The notes: generated by a model from the letters alone, not told the origin. A stretch of DNA of 64,000 bases from Rhizobium leguminosarum (GCF_001652265.1 NZ_LWBS01000461.1:62001-126000); one strand, 5' to 3'. Positions 53,792 through 63,680 are shown, counted from the first letter of the stretch. Numbers and translations are program-made.

Positions 53792-54850
53792 TTGACCGTA
53801 TCCCTCACCATCGATTCCATCTCCGCCCATTACGGCAGCACGCAGGTGCTCAAGCACCTGTCGATCTCAATCATGGCCGGGGAACTGGTCTCCTTGCTCG
53901 GCTCCAGCGGCTGCGGCAAGACGACGACATTGCGCCTCGTGGCCGGTTTTCTGCAGCCGAGTAGCGGCAGCATCAAGCTCGGCGAGCGGGACCTGACCGG
54001 CCTTCCCGCACATGCGCGCGACATCGGCCTGGTCTTTCAGAACTACGCGCTTTTTCCTCACCTGAGCGTACAGGACAATGTCGCCTTCGGCCTGAGGCAG
54101 CGTCGTATTTCCCTGCCGGAACGGACGAAAAGAACGATGGCCATGCTGGAGCGTGTCGGTCTTGCCGCCCTCGCCGACCGCCTGCCGTCGGCTCTGTCAG
54201 GCGGCCAGAAACAGCGTGTGGCTCTCGCCCGGGCCCTGGTCATCGAGCCGCCGCTTCTGATGTTCGACGAGCCGCTGTCCAACCTGGATGCAAAGCTCCG
54301 GATCGACATGCGCGTCGAGATCAGGCAGCTCCAGCGCGCCAACGGCACGACCTCGCTTTACGTCACCCACGACCAGGAGGAGGCATTCTCGATCTCCGAC
54401 AGGGTGGCGATCATGAATGCGGGGCGCATCATGCAGCTCGATGCGCCTGAGGTGCTGTATCGCCAGCCGGCCAACGCCTTCGTCGCCCGCTTCGTCGGAT
54501 TCGAGAACCTGATCCGCATGAAGGTGACCGCGCGCAACGGCGCGCTTGTGACCGCCGAAACAACGGGCGGAGCACGGCTGCAGCTGTCGCAGGACACATT
54601 CGGGCCTATCAAGGACGACTTCGTCCTGGCCTGCCGCGCAGACGGTCTTGCCGTCAGCCGTGGCGGCGATGGCATCGCGGCCGTGCTCGGCACGCGCACC
54701 TATCTCGGCCGGGCCTATCAGTACAAATGCAGGACATCAGCTGGAGAGATCACCGCCAATGGGGCGCTGTCCGATCCGCTGGAAACGGGGGCGTCCGCGG
54801 TGCTGACGCCTTTAGCAGAGCAATGCTGCATTCTCGATCCGGAAGATTGA
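53792..54850 (+). CDS. ABC transporter ATP-binding protein (PotA type)
   Basis: The 352-residue ATPase has Walker A LLGSSGCGKTTTLR near residue 36, Q-loop FQNYALFPH, signature LSGGQKQRVALARAL, Walker B LLMFDEPLSNLD and the H-loop YVTHDQEE. A C-terminal TOBE domain (LGTRTYLGRAYQYKC) follows, as in PotA and FbpC. The start codon is TTG, seven bases after the permease stop. Together with the two permeases and the binding protein it forms a complete importer. Confidence 0.93.
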   Translation: MTVSLTIDSISAHYGSTQVLKHLSISIMAGELVSLLGSSGCGKTTTLRLVAGFLQPSSGSIKLGERDLTGLPAHARDIGLVFQNYALFPHLSVQDNVAFGLRQRRISLPERTKRTMAMLERVGLAALADRLPSALSGGQKQRVALARALVIEPPLLMFDEPLSNLDAKLRIDMRVEIRQLQRANGTTSLYVTHDQEEAFSISDRVAIMNAGRIMQLDAPEVLYRQPANAFVARFVGFENLIRMKVTARNGALVTAETTGGARLQLSQDTFGPIKDDFVLACRADGLAVSRGGDGIAAVLGTRTYLGRAYQYKCRTSAGEITANGALSDPLETGASAVLTPLAEQCCILDPED

Positions 54851-54867
54851 AACGCTGAGGAGAGACG

Positions 54868-56265
54868 ATGACTAGTGCCATGGACCAAGATATCGATGCC
54901 GTTCTTGCCCATGTGGACCAAAGCCTCGATGGCAGCCTGGCGCGGCTTTTCGAGCTGATCCGCATTCCGAGCATCTCGACCGACCCGGCCTATCGCGATC
55001 ACTGCCGGGCTGCTGCCGAATGGCTGAGCCGGGATCTGGCTGCCATCGGCTTCGAAGCATCGGTGCGCAAAACGACCGGCCATCCGATGGTGGTCGCCCA
55101 TGAAAAGGCGGCGTCCGGACCGCATCTGCTGTTTTACGGCCATTACGATGTCCAGCCGGTCGATCCGCTGGCGCTGTGGACGAGCGATCCGTTCGAGCCG
55201 CGCATGGAAGCCTTGCCGAACGGCGATACGGCGATCGTGGCGCGCGGCGCGTCCGACGACAAGGGACAGTTGATGACCTTCGTCGAAGCCTGCCGCGCCT
55301 GGAAGAGCGTCACCGGGAAACTGCCGGTGCAGGTGAGCGTGCTGTTCGAAGGCGAGGAAGAGGCCGGCAGCCCGAGCCTCGCGCCCTTTCTGGATGCCAC
55401 GGCAGACGAGTTGAAGGCCGATGCGGTTTTCGTCTGCGACACGGATATGTGGGACCGCGAAACGCCTGCCGTTACGACGATGCTGCGCGGTATCTTTAGT
55501 ACGGAAATCGAGGTCACCTGCGCCGATCAAGACCTGCATTCCGGCATGTTCGGCAATGCCGCACGCAATCCGCTGCAGGTGCTGTCAGACGTCGTTTCAA
55601 GCCTGCGGCGCGCCGATGGCGGCGTCGCGGTCGCGGGTTTTTATGATGGCATGAAAGAGCTTCCCGACGCCATCAAGGCGCTGTGGAAAAGGCTGCCCTT
55701 CGATGAGGAGGCCTTTCTCGGCGATATCGGCCTGAGAGATCCGGCCGGCGAGGCAGGCCGTTCCGTCCTCGAACAGATCTGGGCGCGGCCGAGCTGCGAG
55801 ATCAACGGCATGAGCGGCGGTTATACAGGCGAAGGCTTCAAGACGGTCATTCCGGCGAAGGCAAGCGCCAAGATTTCGTTTCGCCTGGTGGAAGGACAGG
55901 ATCCCCAGGCGATCCGCGATGCCTTCCAGCGGCACGTGCGCGCACGTATCCCTCAGGATTGTTCGGTCAGCTTCAGGGATTACGGGCTTTCGCCGGCAAC
56001 GGTCATGCCGATCGACAGTCCGTTTCTCACCAGAACGCTTCAGGCGCTTTCGACAGAATGGCAATGCGAAGCGGCTCTTGCCGGCACCGGAGGCTCGATC
56101 CCCATCATCGGGGAATTCAAACGCCGGCTCGGATGCGATGCCCTGCTGGTAGGCTTCGCCCGCTTTGACAACCGCGTCCATAGCCCGAATGAAAAATACG
56201 ATCTCTCCAGCTTTCATAAAGGCATACGATCCTGGGTCCGCATCCTGGCGGCCCTCGCCGACTGA
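54868..56265 (+). CDS. M20-family metallopeptidase / dipeptidase
   Basis: The 465-residue zinc hydrolase is of the M20 family. Metal-site stretches are FYGHYDVQPVDP, ARGASDDKGQL, the catalytic FEGEEEAGSPS, VCDTDMWDRETPAV, and the late HSPNEKYDLSSFHKG. The insert dimerisation domain (about residues 200-360) is present with DLHSGMFGNAARNP. Length and motifs fit the dipeptidase-like group (CNDP/DapE-like). It follows the ABC ATPase by 17 bp with GAGGAGAG, so the importer may bring in its peptide-like or N-acyl substrate. Confidence 0.9.
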   Translation: MTSAMDQDIDAVLAHVDQSLDGSLARLFELIRIPSISTDPAYRDHCRAAAEWLSRDLAAIGFEASVRKTTGHPMVVAHEKAASGPHLLFYGHYDVQPVDPLALWTSDPFEPRMEALPNGDTAIVARGASDDKGQLMTFVEACRAWKSVTGKLPVQVSVLFEGEEEAGSPSLAPFLDATADELKADAVFVCDTDMWDRETPAVTTMLRGIFSTEIEVTCADQDLHSGMFGNAARNPLQVLSDVVSSLRRADGGVAVAGFYDGMKELPDAIKALWKRLPFDEEAFLGDIGLRDPAGEAGRSVLEQIWARPSCEINGMSGGYTGEGFKTVIPAKASAKISFRLVEGQDPQAIRDAFQRHVRARIPQDCSVSFRDYGLSPATVMPIDSPFLTRTLQALSTEWQCEAALAGTGGSIPIIGEFKRRLGCDALLVGFARFDNRVHSPNEKYDLSSFHKGIRSWVRILAALAD

Positions 56266-56329
56266 CGCGAGTGTACCGCGCCGCGCAGCCTTTCGGGAGC
56301 CGCAAAAGACGCTGTAACACTTTGAACTG

Positions 56330-56342
56330 CTGCATTATGCAG
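56330..56342. promoter_or_regulatory. Possible operator upstream of the glycerate kinase gene
   Basis: A 13-base perfect palindrome (ctgcat-t-atgcag) lies 62 bases before the ATG, inside a wider imperfect repeat (tgctgca ... tgcagca, 56329-56358). The shape would suit a GntR- or LysR-type regulator, but no regulator gene is adjacent. Confidence 0.3.
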
Positions 56343-56403
56343 TAGGCTATGGTGCAGCAAGCGCCCCACATCACCATCGATACCGAGGCAGCAGAGACCA
56401 CCG

Positions 56404-57669
56404 ATGACGATAACCGCCCCCCGCGATTTCCTGAAAGGCCTGTTTGACGCGGCGGTTCGCGCCGCCGATCCGCTGACCGGCATCAAGGCACATCTGCCTG
56501 AAAGGCCGAAGGGAAGGACCGTGGTGATCGGCGCCGGCAAGGGCGCGGCGCAGATGGCGCAGGCGCTCGAAAGCGTCTGGGACGGACCGCTCGAAGGTGT
56601 CGTGGTCACCCGTTACGGCTATGGCTGCGAGACACGCGGCATCGAGATTATCGAGGCCGCCCATCCGGTGCCGGATGCGGCTGGCCTTGCCGCCGCAAAG
56701 CGGCTGACGGAGACGGTAAACGGGCTGACGGAAGACGATCTGGTGATCGCGCTGATCTGCGGCGGCGGCTCGGCGCTGCTGCCCGCCCCACCGGACGGGC
56801 TGACCCTTGAAAACGAGATCGCACTCAACGAAATGCTGCTTGCCTCGGGCGCGCCGATTTCGGCGATGAATGTCGTGCGCAAGCATCTCTCCACCATCAA
56901 GGGCGGAAGACTTGCGGCAGCGACCGAAGCGAGGGTCGTCAGTCTGATCGTCTCCGATATTCCCGGCGACAACCCGGCCCATGTCGCCTCCGGGCCGACG
57001 GTGCCTGATGGTTCGACACGGCACGATGCGCTCGAGATCATCATGCAATACGGATTGCAGCTGCCGCAGGCAGCACTCGACCATCTGAACTCGCCGAAAG
57101 CCGATGCACCGCGGCCGGACGATCCGGTCTTCTTGCGCCACGCGCATCACATCATCGCCTCCGCCAGCGTTTCGCTGGAGGCCGCCGCGGCCTTGGCGAA
57201 ATCGCAGGGGATCGAGCCGGCGATCCTTTCCGATGCCATCGAGGGAGAATCGCGTGACGTGGCGCTGGTGCATGCGGCGATCGCCCGCGAGGTGTTGGGC
57301 CGGAACAGGCCGTTTTCCAGGCCGGTCGTCATCCTTTCCGGCGGCGAGACGACGGTGACGCTGAGAGCCAGGGGTGGCAAGGGCGGACGCAACGGCGAAT
57401 TCGCGCTCGCCATGGCGCTTGCGATCGACGGACACGAGGGTATTCATGTCCTCGCTGCCGACACCGACGGGATCGACGGCTCGGAGGATAATGCCGGCGC
57501 CTTTGCGGATGGCGGCACGGTGAGGCGCTTGCGCGCCGCCGGGCTCGATCCACGCCGGCTGCTCGACGGCAATGACAGCTATTCGGGCTTTGCAGCGACC
57601 AGCGACCTCTTCGAAACCGGCCCGACCGGAACCAATGTCAATGATTTCAGGGCGATCCTGATCCGTTAA
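56404..57669 (+). CDS. Glycerate 2-kinase (type 2, MOFRL family)
   Basis: The 421-residue kinase belongs to the GckA/TtuD group that phosphorylates glycerate to 2-phosphoglycerate. The N-terminal part has [46 protein letters not shown] and [18 protein letters not shown]. The C-terminal MOFRL domain has [26 protein letters not shown] and [15 protein letters not shown]. In rhizobia this enzyme serves tartrate, hydroxypyruvate or serine-cycle breakdown. It is 138 bp from the M20 peptidase and may be in the same regulon. Confidence 0.94.
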   Translation: MTITAPRDFLKGLFDAAVRAADPLTGIKAHLPERPKGRTVVIGAGKGAAQMAQALESVWDGPLEGVVVTRYGYGCETRGIEIIEAAHPVPDAAGLAAAKRLTETVNGLTEDDLVIALICGGGSALLPAPPDGLTLENEIALNEMLLASGAPISAMNVVRKHLSTIKGGRLAAATEARVVSLIVSDIPGDNPAHVASGPTVPDGSTRHDALEIIMQYGLQLPQAALDHLNSPKADAPRPDDPVFLRHAHHIIASASVSLEAAAALAKSQGIEPAILSDAIEGESRDVALVHAAIAREVLGRNRPFSRPVVILSGGETTVTLRARGGKGGRNGEFALAMALAIDGHEGIHVLAADTDGIDGSEDNAGAFADGGTVRRLRAAGLDPRRLLDGNDSYSGFAATSDLFETGPTGTNVNDFRAILIR

Positions 57670-57699
57670 GCGGCGACCGCTACGCGCGGCGCTGGCGGA

Positions 57700-58653
57700 T
57701 CAGGTCTCGATCTGCCCCTGTTCGACCAGCCAACCCACGGACTCCTGCACCGCCTGCAGGGAGGTGTATCTCGGAGTGTAACCGAGCAGGCGTCCGGCTT
57801 TTGCGATCGAACAATTCGGGCTGCGGGCAATATGTTCCCAGGTCGCCTTCGCATCCTCAGCCGTCTGACTTTCGGCCCAGGCGTCGAATGGGGCGAAGCT
57901 GAGCTTCGGCTCGTGCCCGAACCAGCGAGACATGGATTCGGCATAACCGCGAAGGGTCAATGCCTGCTCCGAAACCGCGTGGAAACTTTCGCCCGTCGAC
58001 GCACTCCAGTTGGCGATCGCATCCATGAACATCGCCGCCACGTCATCCGCATGGACGTGATGAACGGTCTCCAAGCCGAAATGGGGCAGCGCCAGGGTCT
58101 CTCCGCGGGCAAGGGTTGAAAAGACCTGCAGGTTGAAATTGCCGGCCGGATTGAGCGGCGTCCAGCCGGGACCGACAATGTGCCCGGGATGGATGATGGT
58201 TGCCGGAAATCCGCGAAGCCTTGCCTGCTGCAGCAGATAGGTTTCGATTGCCGCCTTCTGCGTCCCGTAGTCGCCGAAGGGAAATTTCGGCGTCTCCTCC
58301 AGCGTGGGCACGACCGTCGAATGGCCATGCGTCCAGATCGTGCCGGTATGCAGGAAGTGACCGACATGCCCCGACAGCGCCGTCACCAGATGCTCGGCAC
58401 TTTCCAGCGTGAAGCAGATCATGTCGATGACGATGTCGGCTTCCAATGCACGCACGGCCGGGCCGAAATCACCCGTCCGCTCCATGGCTGCCCGATCCAT
58501 CCGACGCTGATCGACGGCAGCCCAGGCATAGTTTGCCGTATAAGGCTTTGCCGTGCCGCGGCTGATCGTGACAACGTCGTGACCGGCTTCCACCAGACGG
58601 GGAACGAGATAGGTTCCGACATGGCCCGTTGCTCCGATTACCAAAACCCGCAT
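57700..58653 (-). CDS. NAD(P)-dependent epimerase/dehydratase-like protein
   Basis: The 317-residue extended SDR starts with the Rossmann motif VLVIGATGHVGTYLVPRL. It has HTGTIWTHGHS in place of the usual Ser/Thr region, and a proton-relay-like YGTQKAAIE (the YxxxK motif of SDRs). The rest resembles NAD-dependent sugar epimerases and RNA-binding SDRs of plants. Substrate unknown. The second of two adjacent ATGs is better spaced from GGGAGGA. It converges on the glycerate kinase gene with a 30-bp gap. Confidence 0.87.
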   Translation of the reverse strand: MRVLVIGATGHVGTYLVPRLVEAGHDVVTISRGTAKPYTANYAWAAVDQRRMDRAAMERTGDFGPAVRALEADIVIDMICFTLESAEHLVTALSGHVGHFLHTGTIWTHGHSTVVPTLEETPKFPFGDYGTQKAAIETYLLQQARLRGFPATIIHPGHIVGPGWTPLNPAGNFNLQVFSTLARGETLALPHFGLETVHHVHADDVAAMFMDAIANWSASTGESFHAVSEQALTLRGYAESMSRWFGHEPKLSFAPFDAWAESQTAEDAKATWEHIARSPNCSIAKAGRLLGYTPRYTSLQAVQESVGWLVEQGQIET

Positions 58654-58747
58654 CATCGTTCCTCCCTTGGCATTTCCGTGTTGAATATGCTGCGCTTAGG
58701 TGATCCTGCAAGCAGACTTTTCGTGATCAAGGGGCTGGACAGCCCCG

Positions 58748-59704
58748 CTATCGATTCTTGAAAACCAGACAGGTGCCGCCGTGGTTGCGGATCTGGTTGC
58801 AGAGGTCGTTGGCTTCCATGCGCGTCTGCCGGCCGATGCGGACAGCATAACGCGGCCGAAAACCGAAGCTGCGATCGGGCTGGCGCAGGATCAGCGGCTG
58901 CTCCGCATTCAGCGGCGCAGGCAGATCCTGCACGGCATCGAGAAACATGCGCCGGGCCACCGCGACATTCGCATTCGCCGCAAGCTGGACGCCCCAGGCC
59001 GCCCATTCACCCTCCTGACGCCAGGGCGTGTCCTTCAACGTCCGTCTCTCCGCAAGCGCCACGCAGCCATCGAGGAAGGACTTGTCCTTGTCGAGCGGGG
59101 CGGCCGCATCTTCCGGTGGGTTATCCTTCCATTCCTCGACCGTATGCGCGGTGATCGCCATGACGTAGCCACGCGTCTCGTAAGGTAATCTGCCTGACGC
59201 GAGGTAAGTGGCAAGGCCGTTTTCACCGGCATTATAGGCGGCGGCGGCAAGGCCGAGATTGCCGAAACGATTGCGCAATTCGTCGAGATACTCCGCCGAT
59301 TTCCGCAGCGCTTCCAACACCTGGTAGCTGTCTTCGAGACCGCGCAGTTTCGCCGTTCCGGGCATGAACTGCGCGATCCCCTGGGCTCCCTTGAAGCTGA
59401 CTGCATCGGGGCGAAAGGTGCTTTCTCGCCAGATGAGACGGGCGAAATAATCCGCTGGCAATTGATTGGCGCTGGCGAAATGCTCGATCGCGACGCAAAG
59501 GTCGTAGTTGAAACTGTCTTTCCGGATGCAGAGCGTCTCGCCCGATCTCGCCGCCGAAGGTCCCGAATACAAGCAGGCCGGCGGCCCGGCGCTCCCCTCA
59601 GGCTGGGCCTTTACTGTGTGCACGGCAGGAAACAGAAGACAAAGCGAAAGCATGGCCTTCGCCGATCTCCTCGCAATGTCGGACTGACGCTTTCGACGTA
59701 TCAT
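58748..59704 (-). CDS. Lytic transglycosylase-like protein (SLT domain)
   Basis: The 318-residue exported protein has a signal peptide (AMLSLCLLFPAVHTVKA). An SLT-type goose-lysozyme fold follows: FARLIWRESTFRPDAVSFKGAQGIAQFMPGTA with the catalytic Glu, then AAAAYNAGENGLATYLASGRLPYETRGYV. The last 80 residues look like a degenerate SPOR-like ending (FRPRYAVRIGRQTRMEANDLCNQIRNHGGTCLVFKN), which would target it to peptidoglycan. Start chosen at MIRRKRQ; ATGs at 59731 and 59821 are alternatives. Confidence 0.87.
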   Translation of the reverse strand: MIRRKRQSDIARRSAKAMLSLCLLFPAVHTVKAQPEGSAGPPACLYSGPSAARSGETLCIRKDSFNYDLCVAIEHFASANQLPADYFARLIWRESTFRPDAVSFKGAQGIAQFMPGTAKLRGLEDSYQVLEALRKSAEYLDELRNRFGNLGLAAAAYNAGENGLATYLASGRLPYETRGYVMAITAHTVEEWKDNPPEDAAAPLDKDKSFLDGCVALAERRTLKDTPWRQEGEWAAWGVQLAANANVAVARRMFLDAVQDLPAPLNAEQPLILRQPDRSFGFRPRYAVRIGRQTRMEANDLCNQIRNHGGTCLVFKNR

Positions 59705-59926
59705 CGGATCTCGGCAGGTTCGAACTTCCATCGCGACGCTGGATTCTAGATACCATCGATGAAGGCGTGACGCCTCCCCCATTTCCATACCTGCACCCGA
59801 ATTGGAGCCGGGAACGCTCACAGGTTTCTAATTTCGCCATCGATTTTGGAACAAACATATTCGACCTGCCATGGTCGTAGCGTCATCCTGTTTACCAGGA
59901 AATCCCGAGCGAACGAGGATAAGCAG

Positions 59927-60649
59927 ATGATTGATCTCCACTACTGGCCGACGCCGAACGGCAAGAAAGTTTCGATCTTCCTGGAGGAAACGGGCACGCC
60001 CTATCGGCTGGTGCCGGTCAATATCGGCCGGGGCGACCAGTTCAAGCCTGATTATCTCAGACTCAACCCCAATCACCGCATGCCTGCCATCGTCGATCAC
60101 GCGCCTGCCGATGGCGGCGGTCCGTTGAGCGTCTTCGAATCCGGCGCGATCCTCTTCTACCTCGCCGAGAAGACCGGAAAATTCTGGCCGCAGGATCTGC
60201 GCGGCAAATACGAGGTCACGCAATGGGTGATCTGGCAGATGGCGAACCAGGGGCCGAAGCTCGGCGAAGCCGGTCATTTCCGTCGCCTTGGCGATCGTGA
60301 AGGCGATCAGTCCTATGCGGTGCGGCGCTTCACCGACGAAGCCAACCGCCTTTACGGCGTTCTCAACATGCGGCTTCGCGACCGGCGCTATCTTGCCGGT
60401 GACGAATTCACCATCGCCGACATCGTCAGCTACCCCTGGACCGTCAACTGGCAGGCACAGGGTCAGGAGATCAACGAGTTCAAGCATTTCAAGCGATGGT
60501 TCGAGGAGGTTGGCGCAAGGCCCGGCGTCCAGCGCGGCCTTGCGGTCGGTGCCGATCTCGGCACCGACAACAGCAAGCTCTCCGAAGAAGAACAGGCGCG
60601 CATCCGCAAGATCCTCTACAACCAGCGCGCCCTTCCCGTTCCGGATTGA
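59927..60649 (+). CDS. Glutathione S-transferase family protein (YfcG-like)
   Basis: The 240-residue protein has an N-terminal thioredoxin-like half (MIDLHYWPTPNGKKVSIFLEE, with Thr/Asn near residues 9-11 as in the Nu class), RMPAIVDH with the cis-Pro, and FESGAILFYLAEK that binds glutathione. The all-helical C-terminal half includes DEFTIADIVSYPW. This is the disulfide-bond oxidoreductase type (YfcG/YghU) rather than a detoxifying GST. Ribosome-binding GAGG precedes the chosen ATG. Confidence 0.9.
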   Translation: MIDLHYWPTPNGKKVSIFLEETGTPYRLVPVNIGRGDQFKPDYLRLNPNHRMPAIVDHAPADGGGPLSVFESGAILFYLAEKTGKFWPQDLRGKYEVTQWVIWQMANQGPKLGEAGHFRRLGDREGDQSYAVRRFTDEANRLYGVLNMRLRDRRYLAGDEFTIADIVSYPWTVNWQAQGQEINEFKHFKRWFEEVGARPGVQRGLAVGADLGTDNSKLSEEEQARIRKILYNQRALPVPD

Positions 60650-60890
60650 GCACCGGCCCGGCCAAGGAAATTCGCTTCTCCGAGCTTCGCCTTGTTCAGG
60701 CTTTTAACGGACTTGCCTTGGCGGTCGCAAAAGCTCTTGCACCTGCATCGCGACCAAGGATAACCATATAGTGACAACCGAACCGGCAGTCAGCCCGAGG
60801 CCGGTTCCGGTTTCGCGGCGTTGCAAATCACCTGCCCGAGGGGCCAGGCGGCTTGGGTAGCAGGCGTTGCGACTTGGGGTGTGACAAGCA

Positions 60891-61661
60891 ATGGCAAGAC
60901 CTGTAATCGGCATCATCGGGAACGCCCGCATCATCGAAAGCCGCTTCTCGACCCAGCTTGTCGGAGAAAATAATTTGCGGGCCGTGGCCGATGTCGCCGA
61001 AGCGTTGCCGCTGATGTTTGCCGGCAATCCTAAACTGGCCGATATCGCGGATCTGCTGGCTGTCGTCGACGGCATTCTGCTGACGGGTGCCCGAGCCAAT
61101 GTCCATCCCAGCCGATTCAACATGGTGCCGGATCCCAAGCATGAGCCTTATGATGAGGATCGTGACGGGCTGGCGCTGCCATTGATCGAAGCCTGTGTTG
61201 CTCAAGGCGTTCCTGTTTTCGGCATATGCCGCGGTTTTCAGGAAATGAATGTCGCCGCCGGGGGCTCGCTGCATCCCGAAATCCGGGAATTGCCCGGACG
61301 CATGAACCACCGGATGCCGCGCCTTGAGACCGGCGAGATCCATCCCGACCCCGCCATCGTTTTCGGCGATCGTCACGATGTTCGACTTATAGAGGGCGGG
61401 ATGTTTGCACGCATCCTCGGCCGGGAGACGATCCGGGTGAACTCCCTGCATGGACAGGGCATCCTCGAACTTGGTGAGAGGGTCGTTGCCGAAGGCATTG
61501 CCGAGGACGGGACGATCGAGGCGATACGGTTCAAGGACGCGCCGGGATTTGCTCTGGGTGTGCAATGGCATGCCGAATATGATCCGCAAACCAACCCTGT
61601 TAATCGTGCGCTGTTTCAGGCATTCGGCGATGCGGTGAGAGCCCATAAAGCCATCACTTAG
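60891..61661 (+). CDS. Gamma-glutamyl-gamma-aminobutyrate hydrolase-like (class I GATase, C26)
   Basis: The 256-residue hydrolase has the class I glutamine amidotransferase triad: nucleophile Cys in VFGICRGFQEMNVAAGG near residue 114, His in LGVQWHAEYDP, and a Glu-like partner three residues on. It matches the PuuD group that cleaves gamma-Glu-GABA in putrescine breakdown. The polyamine-type importer 8-9 kb away makes a polyamine link attractive, but the other puu genes are not here. Confidence 0.9.
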   Translation: MARPVIGIIGNARIIESRFSTQLVGENNLRAVADVAEALPLMFAGNPKLADIADLLAVVDGILLTGARANVHPSRFNMVPDPKHEPYDEDRDGLALPLIEACVAQGVPVFGICRGFQEMNVAAGGSLHPEIRELPGRMNHRMPRLETGEIHPDPAIVFGDRHDVRLIEGGMFARILGRETIRVNSLHGQGILELGERVVAEGIAEDGTIEAIRFKDAPGFALGVQWHAEYDPQTNPVNRALFQAFGDAVRAHKAIT

Positions 61662-61673
61662 TCTGATCAGTAA

Positions 61674-61707
61674 AAAGCCCCCGCGAAGTGCTTTCGCGGC
61701 GGCTTTT
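61674..61707. terminator. Bidirectional terminator between the C26 hydrolase and peroxiredoxin genes
   Basis: A 15-bp stem with one mismatched position (aaaagcccccgcgaa / ttcgcggcggctttt) lies between the two converging genes, with A and T runs on both sides, so it can serve either transcript. Confidence 0.85.
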
Positions 61708-61728
61708 GGAATGGCTTGAAAGCAGTAG

Positions 61729-62388
61729 TCAGGCCGTCGGCTGCTTGGTCTTCCTGAGATAGGGCAGAACCGTATCGAAGGAGCCGAAACGCGTGATTGC
61801 GTCTTCGTTGGAAACCGCGGCGGTGATGATGACGTCCTCGCCCTGGTTCCAGTTCGCCGGTGTCGCCACCTGGTGCTTGGCCGTCAGCTGGATGGAATCG
61901 ATGGCGCGCAGGATTTCATTGAAATTGCGGCCCGTCGTCATTGGATAGGTCAGGATCAGCTTGATCTTCTTATCGGGACCGATGATGAAGACCGAACGCA
62001 CGGTGGCGTTGTCGGCAGGCGTGCGGCCTTCCGAGCTCTCGCCGGCGCCGGCCGGCAGCATGTCGTAGAGCTTGGCGACCTTGAGGTCCTTGTCACCGAT
62101 CAGCGGATATTCGACGTCGAAGCCGGTGGCGGTCTTGATGTCGTTCTTCCACTTGGCATGACTTTCCACCGGATCGACGGAGATGCCGATGACCTTGGCG
62201 CCACGCTTGGAAAATTCCCCGGCCAGGCCGGCCATGGCGCCGAGCTCGGTCGTGCAAACCGGCGTGAAATTCTTCGGATGCGAGAACAGGACGGCCCAGC
62301 CGTTGCCGATCCACTCATGGAAGCTGATCGGTCCCTGGGTGGTGTCGGCGGTAAAATCGGGGGCAATATCGTTGATGCGTAAGCTCAT
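61729..62388 (-). CDS. 1-Cys peroxiredoxin (Prx6 type)
   Basis: The 219-residue peroxidase reduces hydroperoxides. Its peroxidatic Cys is in FSHPKNFTPVCTTELG near residue 46, and a resolving Cys is absent, as in the Prx6 group. SVDPVESHAKW and RNFNEILRAIDSIQL are typical. The ATG 68 codons inside the longest frame was chosen because it follows GGAGGG and begins the known domain. The 290 bp upstream to 62681 hold no further gene; a 9-bp hairpin (gaccgatgg / catcggtc, 62623-62644) lies there. Confidence 0.93.
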   Translation of the reverse strand: MSLRINDIAPDFTADTTQGPISFHEWIGNGWAVLFSHPKNFTPVCTTELGAMAGLAGEFSKRGAKVIGISVDPVESHAKWKNDIKTATGFDVEYPLIGDKDLKVAKLYDMLPAGAGESSEGRTPADNATVRSVFIIGPDKKIKLILTYPMTTGRNFNEILRAIDSIQLTAKHQVATPANWNQGEDVIITAAVSNEDAITRFGSFDTVLPYLRKTKQPTA

Positions 62389-62681
62389 GGTCGGCCCTCC
62401 AAAGCCTTGATGTTCAATGTTGTTTATCTCAAATCGATGCCATGGGATCCGTCCGCCGGCAGCGGTAGCGACATTGCGGTCAAGAGGATCGCACCGGCCG
62501 AAGGTAAAAACTTCCCATTCCAGGATTTTAAGTAAGTTATATACCACGATCATCGAAGGCATGCTCTTTCGATTTCCGGCCTGCTCCGACATTATTTTTC
62601 CGGCAAGTGCACGCGATGAAGAGACCGATGGTTTTCCATCGGTCCCCGTTCAAAGCTGCAGGAGAACCGTCCGCCGCTTGC

Positions 62682-63680
62682 TCAGGCGGCCTGGATCGAT
62701 TTGATCCTGTCGATGCCGCCGACAACCGGCGCGAAATCGTCCCACACACCCTGGGCGCCCTTCTGCCATTCGTCGAAGGCTTCCGGCGTCAAGAGCTTTC
62801 CGCCGTTGGCAAGCGCCGTCTCGACGGATTTAGATTCGTCATCGACGATCAACTGGTTGAAATAGGCAGCCCCCTCGCTGGAGGCCTGCTGGAACACCGC
62901 CTTCTGCTCGTCATTGAGGCCGGCCCAGAAGGTCGAGGCATAATAGATGACGCCTGATGCCCAGATGTGGCCGGTCTCCGTCATGTCTGGCACGACCTCG
63001 TAGAGCTTGAAGCCGGCATAGGCCGATTTGGTCAGATCCATCGCGTCGGCGACGCCGGTTGCGAGCGCATTATACGTCTCGGTGATCGGAATGCCGATCG
63101 GCGTCGTGCCGAATGCGCTCCAGAGCTTGGTGTGCAGCGGGCTCTGGATGACACGGATGCGCTTGCCCTTGAGCTGCTCCGGCCGCGTCACTGGTTCCTT
63201 GGTCAGGAGATGGCGGGCGCCGTAATTGATGAAATCGCCGACGACGAAATTCTGCGCCTGCAATTTCTGCTTAAGATCGGCGCCGACATCGCCACCGACG
63301 GTTTTGCGAACATGGTCGGCATCGCGGAAGAGAAAAGGCAGATCGAGGATCTGCACTTCCGGCGCCCAGCCGGAGAGCGACGAGACCGTCGAAAGGCTGG
63401 CCTGGATGGAACCGAGACGCACGCCCTCGGCCACTTCCTTCTCGCCGCCGAGCGCACCGTTCCTGACGATATTGAACTTGAACTGGCCGGGAAGCTTCGC
63501 TTCGACCAATTCGCCAATCTTCACCCAGATCTTCGTCTCCGGCTTGTCGTCGCCGAGCAGCGAAGCAATCGTGATCGTCGTCGTGCGGGCAGCGGCCGTG
63601 CGGACGAAGGCGGGCGCTGCAAGCGCCGTTCCGGCGAGAGCTGTCGTCTTCAGGAAATTGCGTCGGTTGAGATTGTCCAT
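62682..63680 (-). CDS. TRAP transporter solute-binding protein (DctP family)
   Basis: The 332-residue periplasmic protein carries a twin-arginine signal (NLNRRNFLKTTALAGTALAAPAFV), so it should leave by the Tat system encoded at 12618-14296. The mature part has IRVIQSPLHTKLWSAFGTTPIGIPITETYNALATGVADAMD, where the conserved Arg (IRV) would bind a carboxylate ligand. The particular organic acid is unknown. It lies 13 bp after the large permease gene and is the last gene of that operon. Confidence 0.93.
   Translation of the reverse strand: MDNLNRRNFLKTTALAGTALAAPAFVRTAAARTTTITIASLLGDDKPETKIWVKIGELVEAKLPGQFKFNIVRNGALGGEKEVAEGVRLGSIQASLSTVSSLSGWAPEVQILDLPFLFRDADHVRKTVGGDVGADLKQKLQAQNFVVGDFINYGARHLLTKEPVTRPEQLKGKRIRVIQSPLHTKLWSAFGTTPIGIPITETYNALATGVADAMDLTKSAYAGFKLYEVVPDMTETGHIWASGVIYYASTFWAGLNDEQKAVFQQASSEGAAYFNQLIVDDESKSVETALANGGKLLTPEAFDEWQKGAQGVWDDFAPVVGGIDRIKSIQAA

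Noticed and set aside
62623..62644. Hairpin downstream of dctP as a terminator
   Set aside because: The 9-bp stem is good but neither side has a T run, so it is mentioned only in the neighbouring gene entry.
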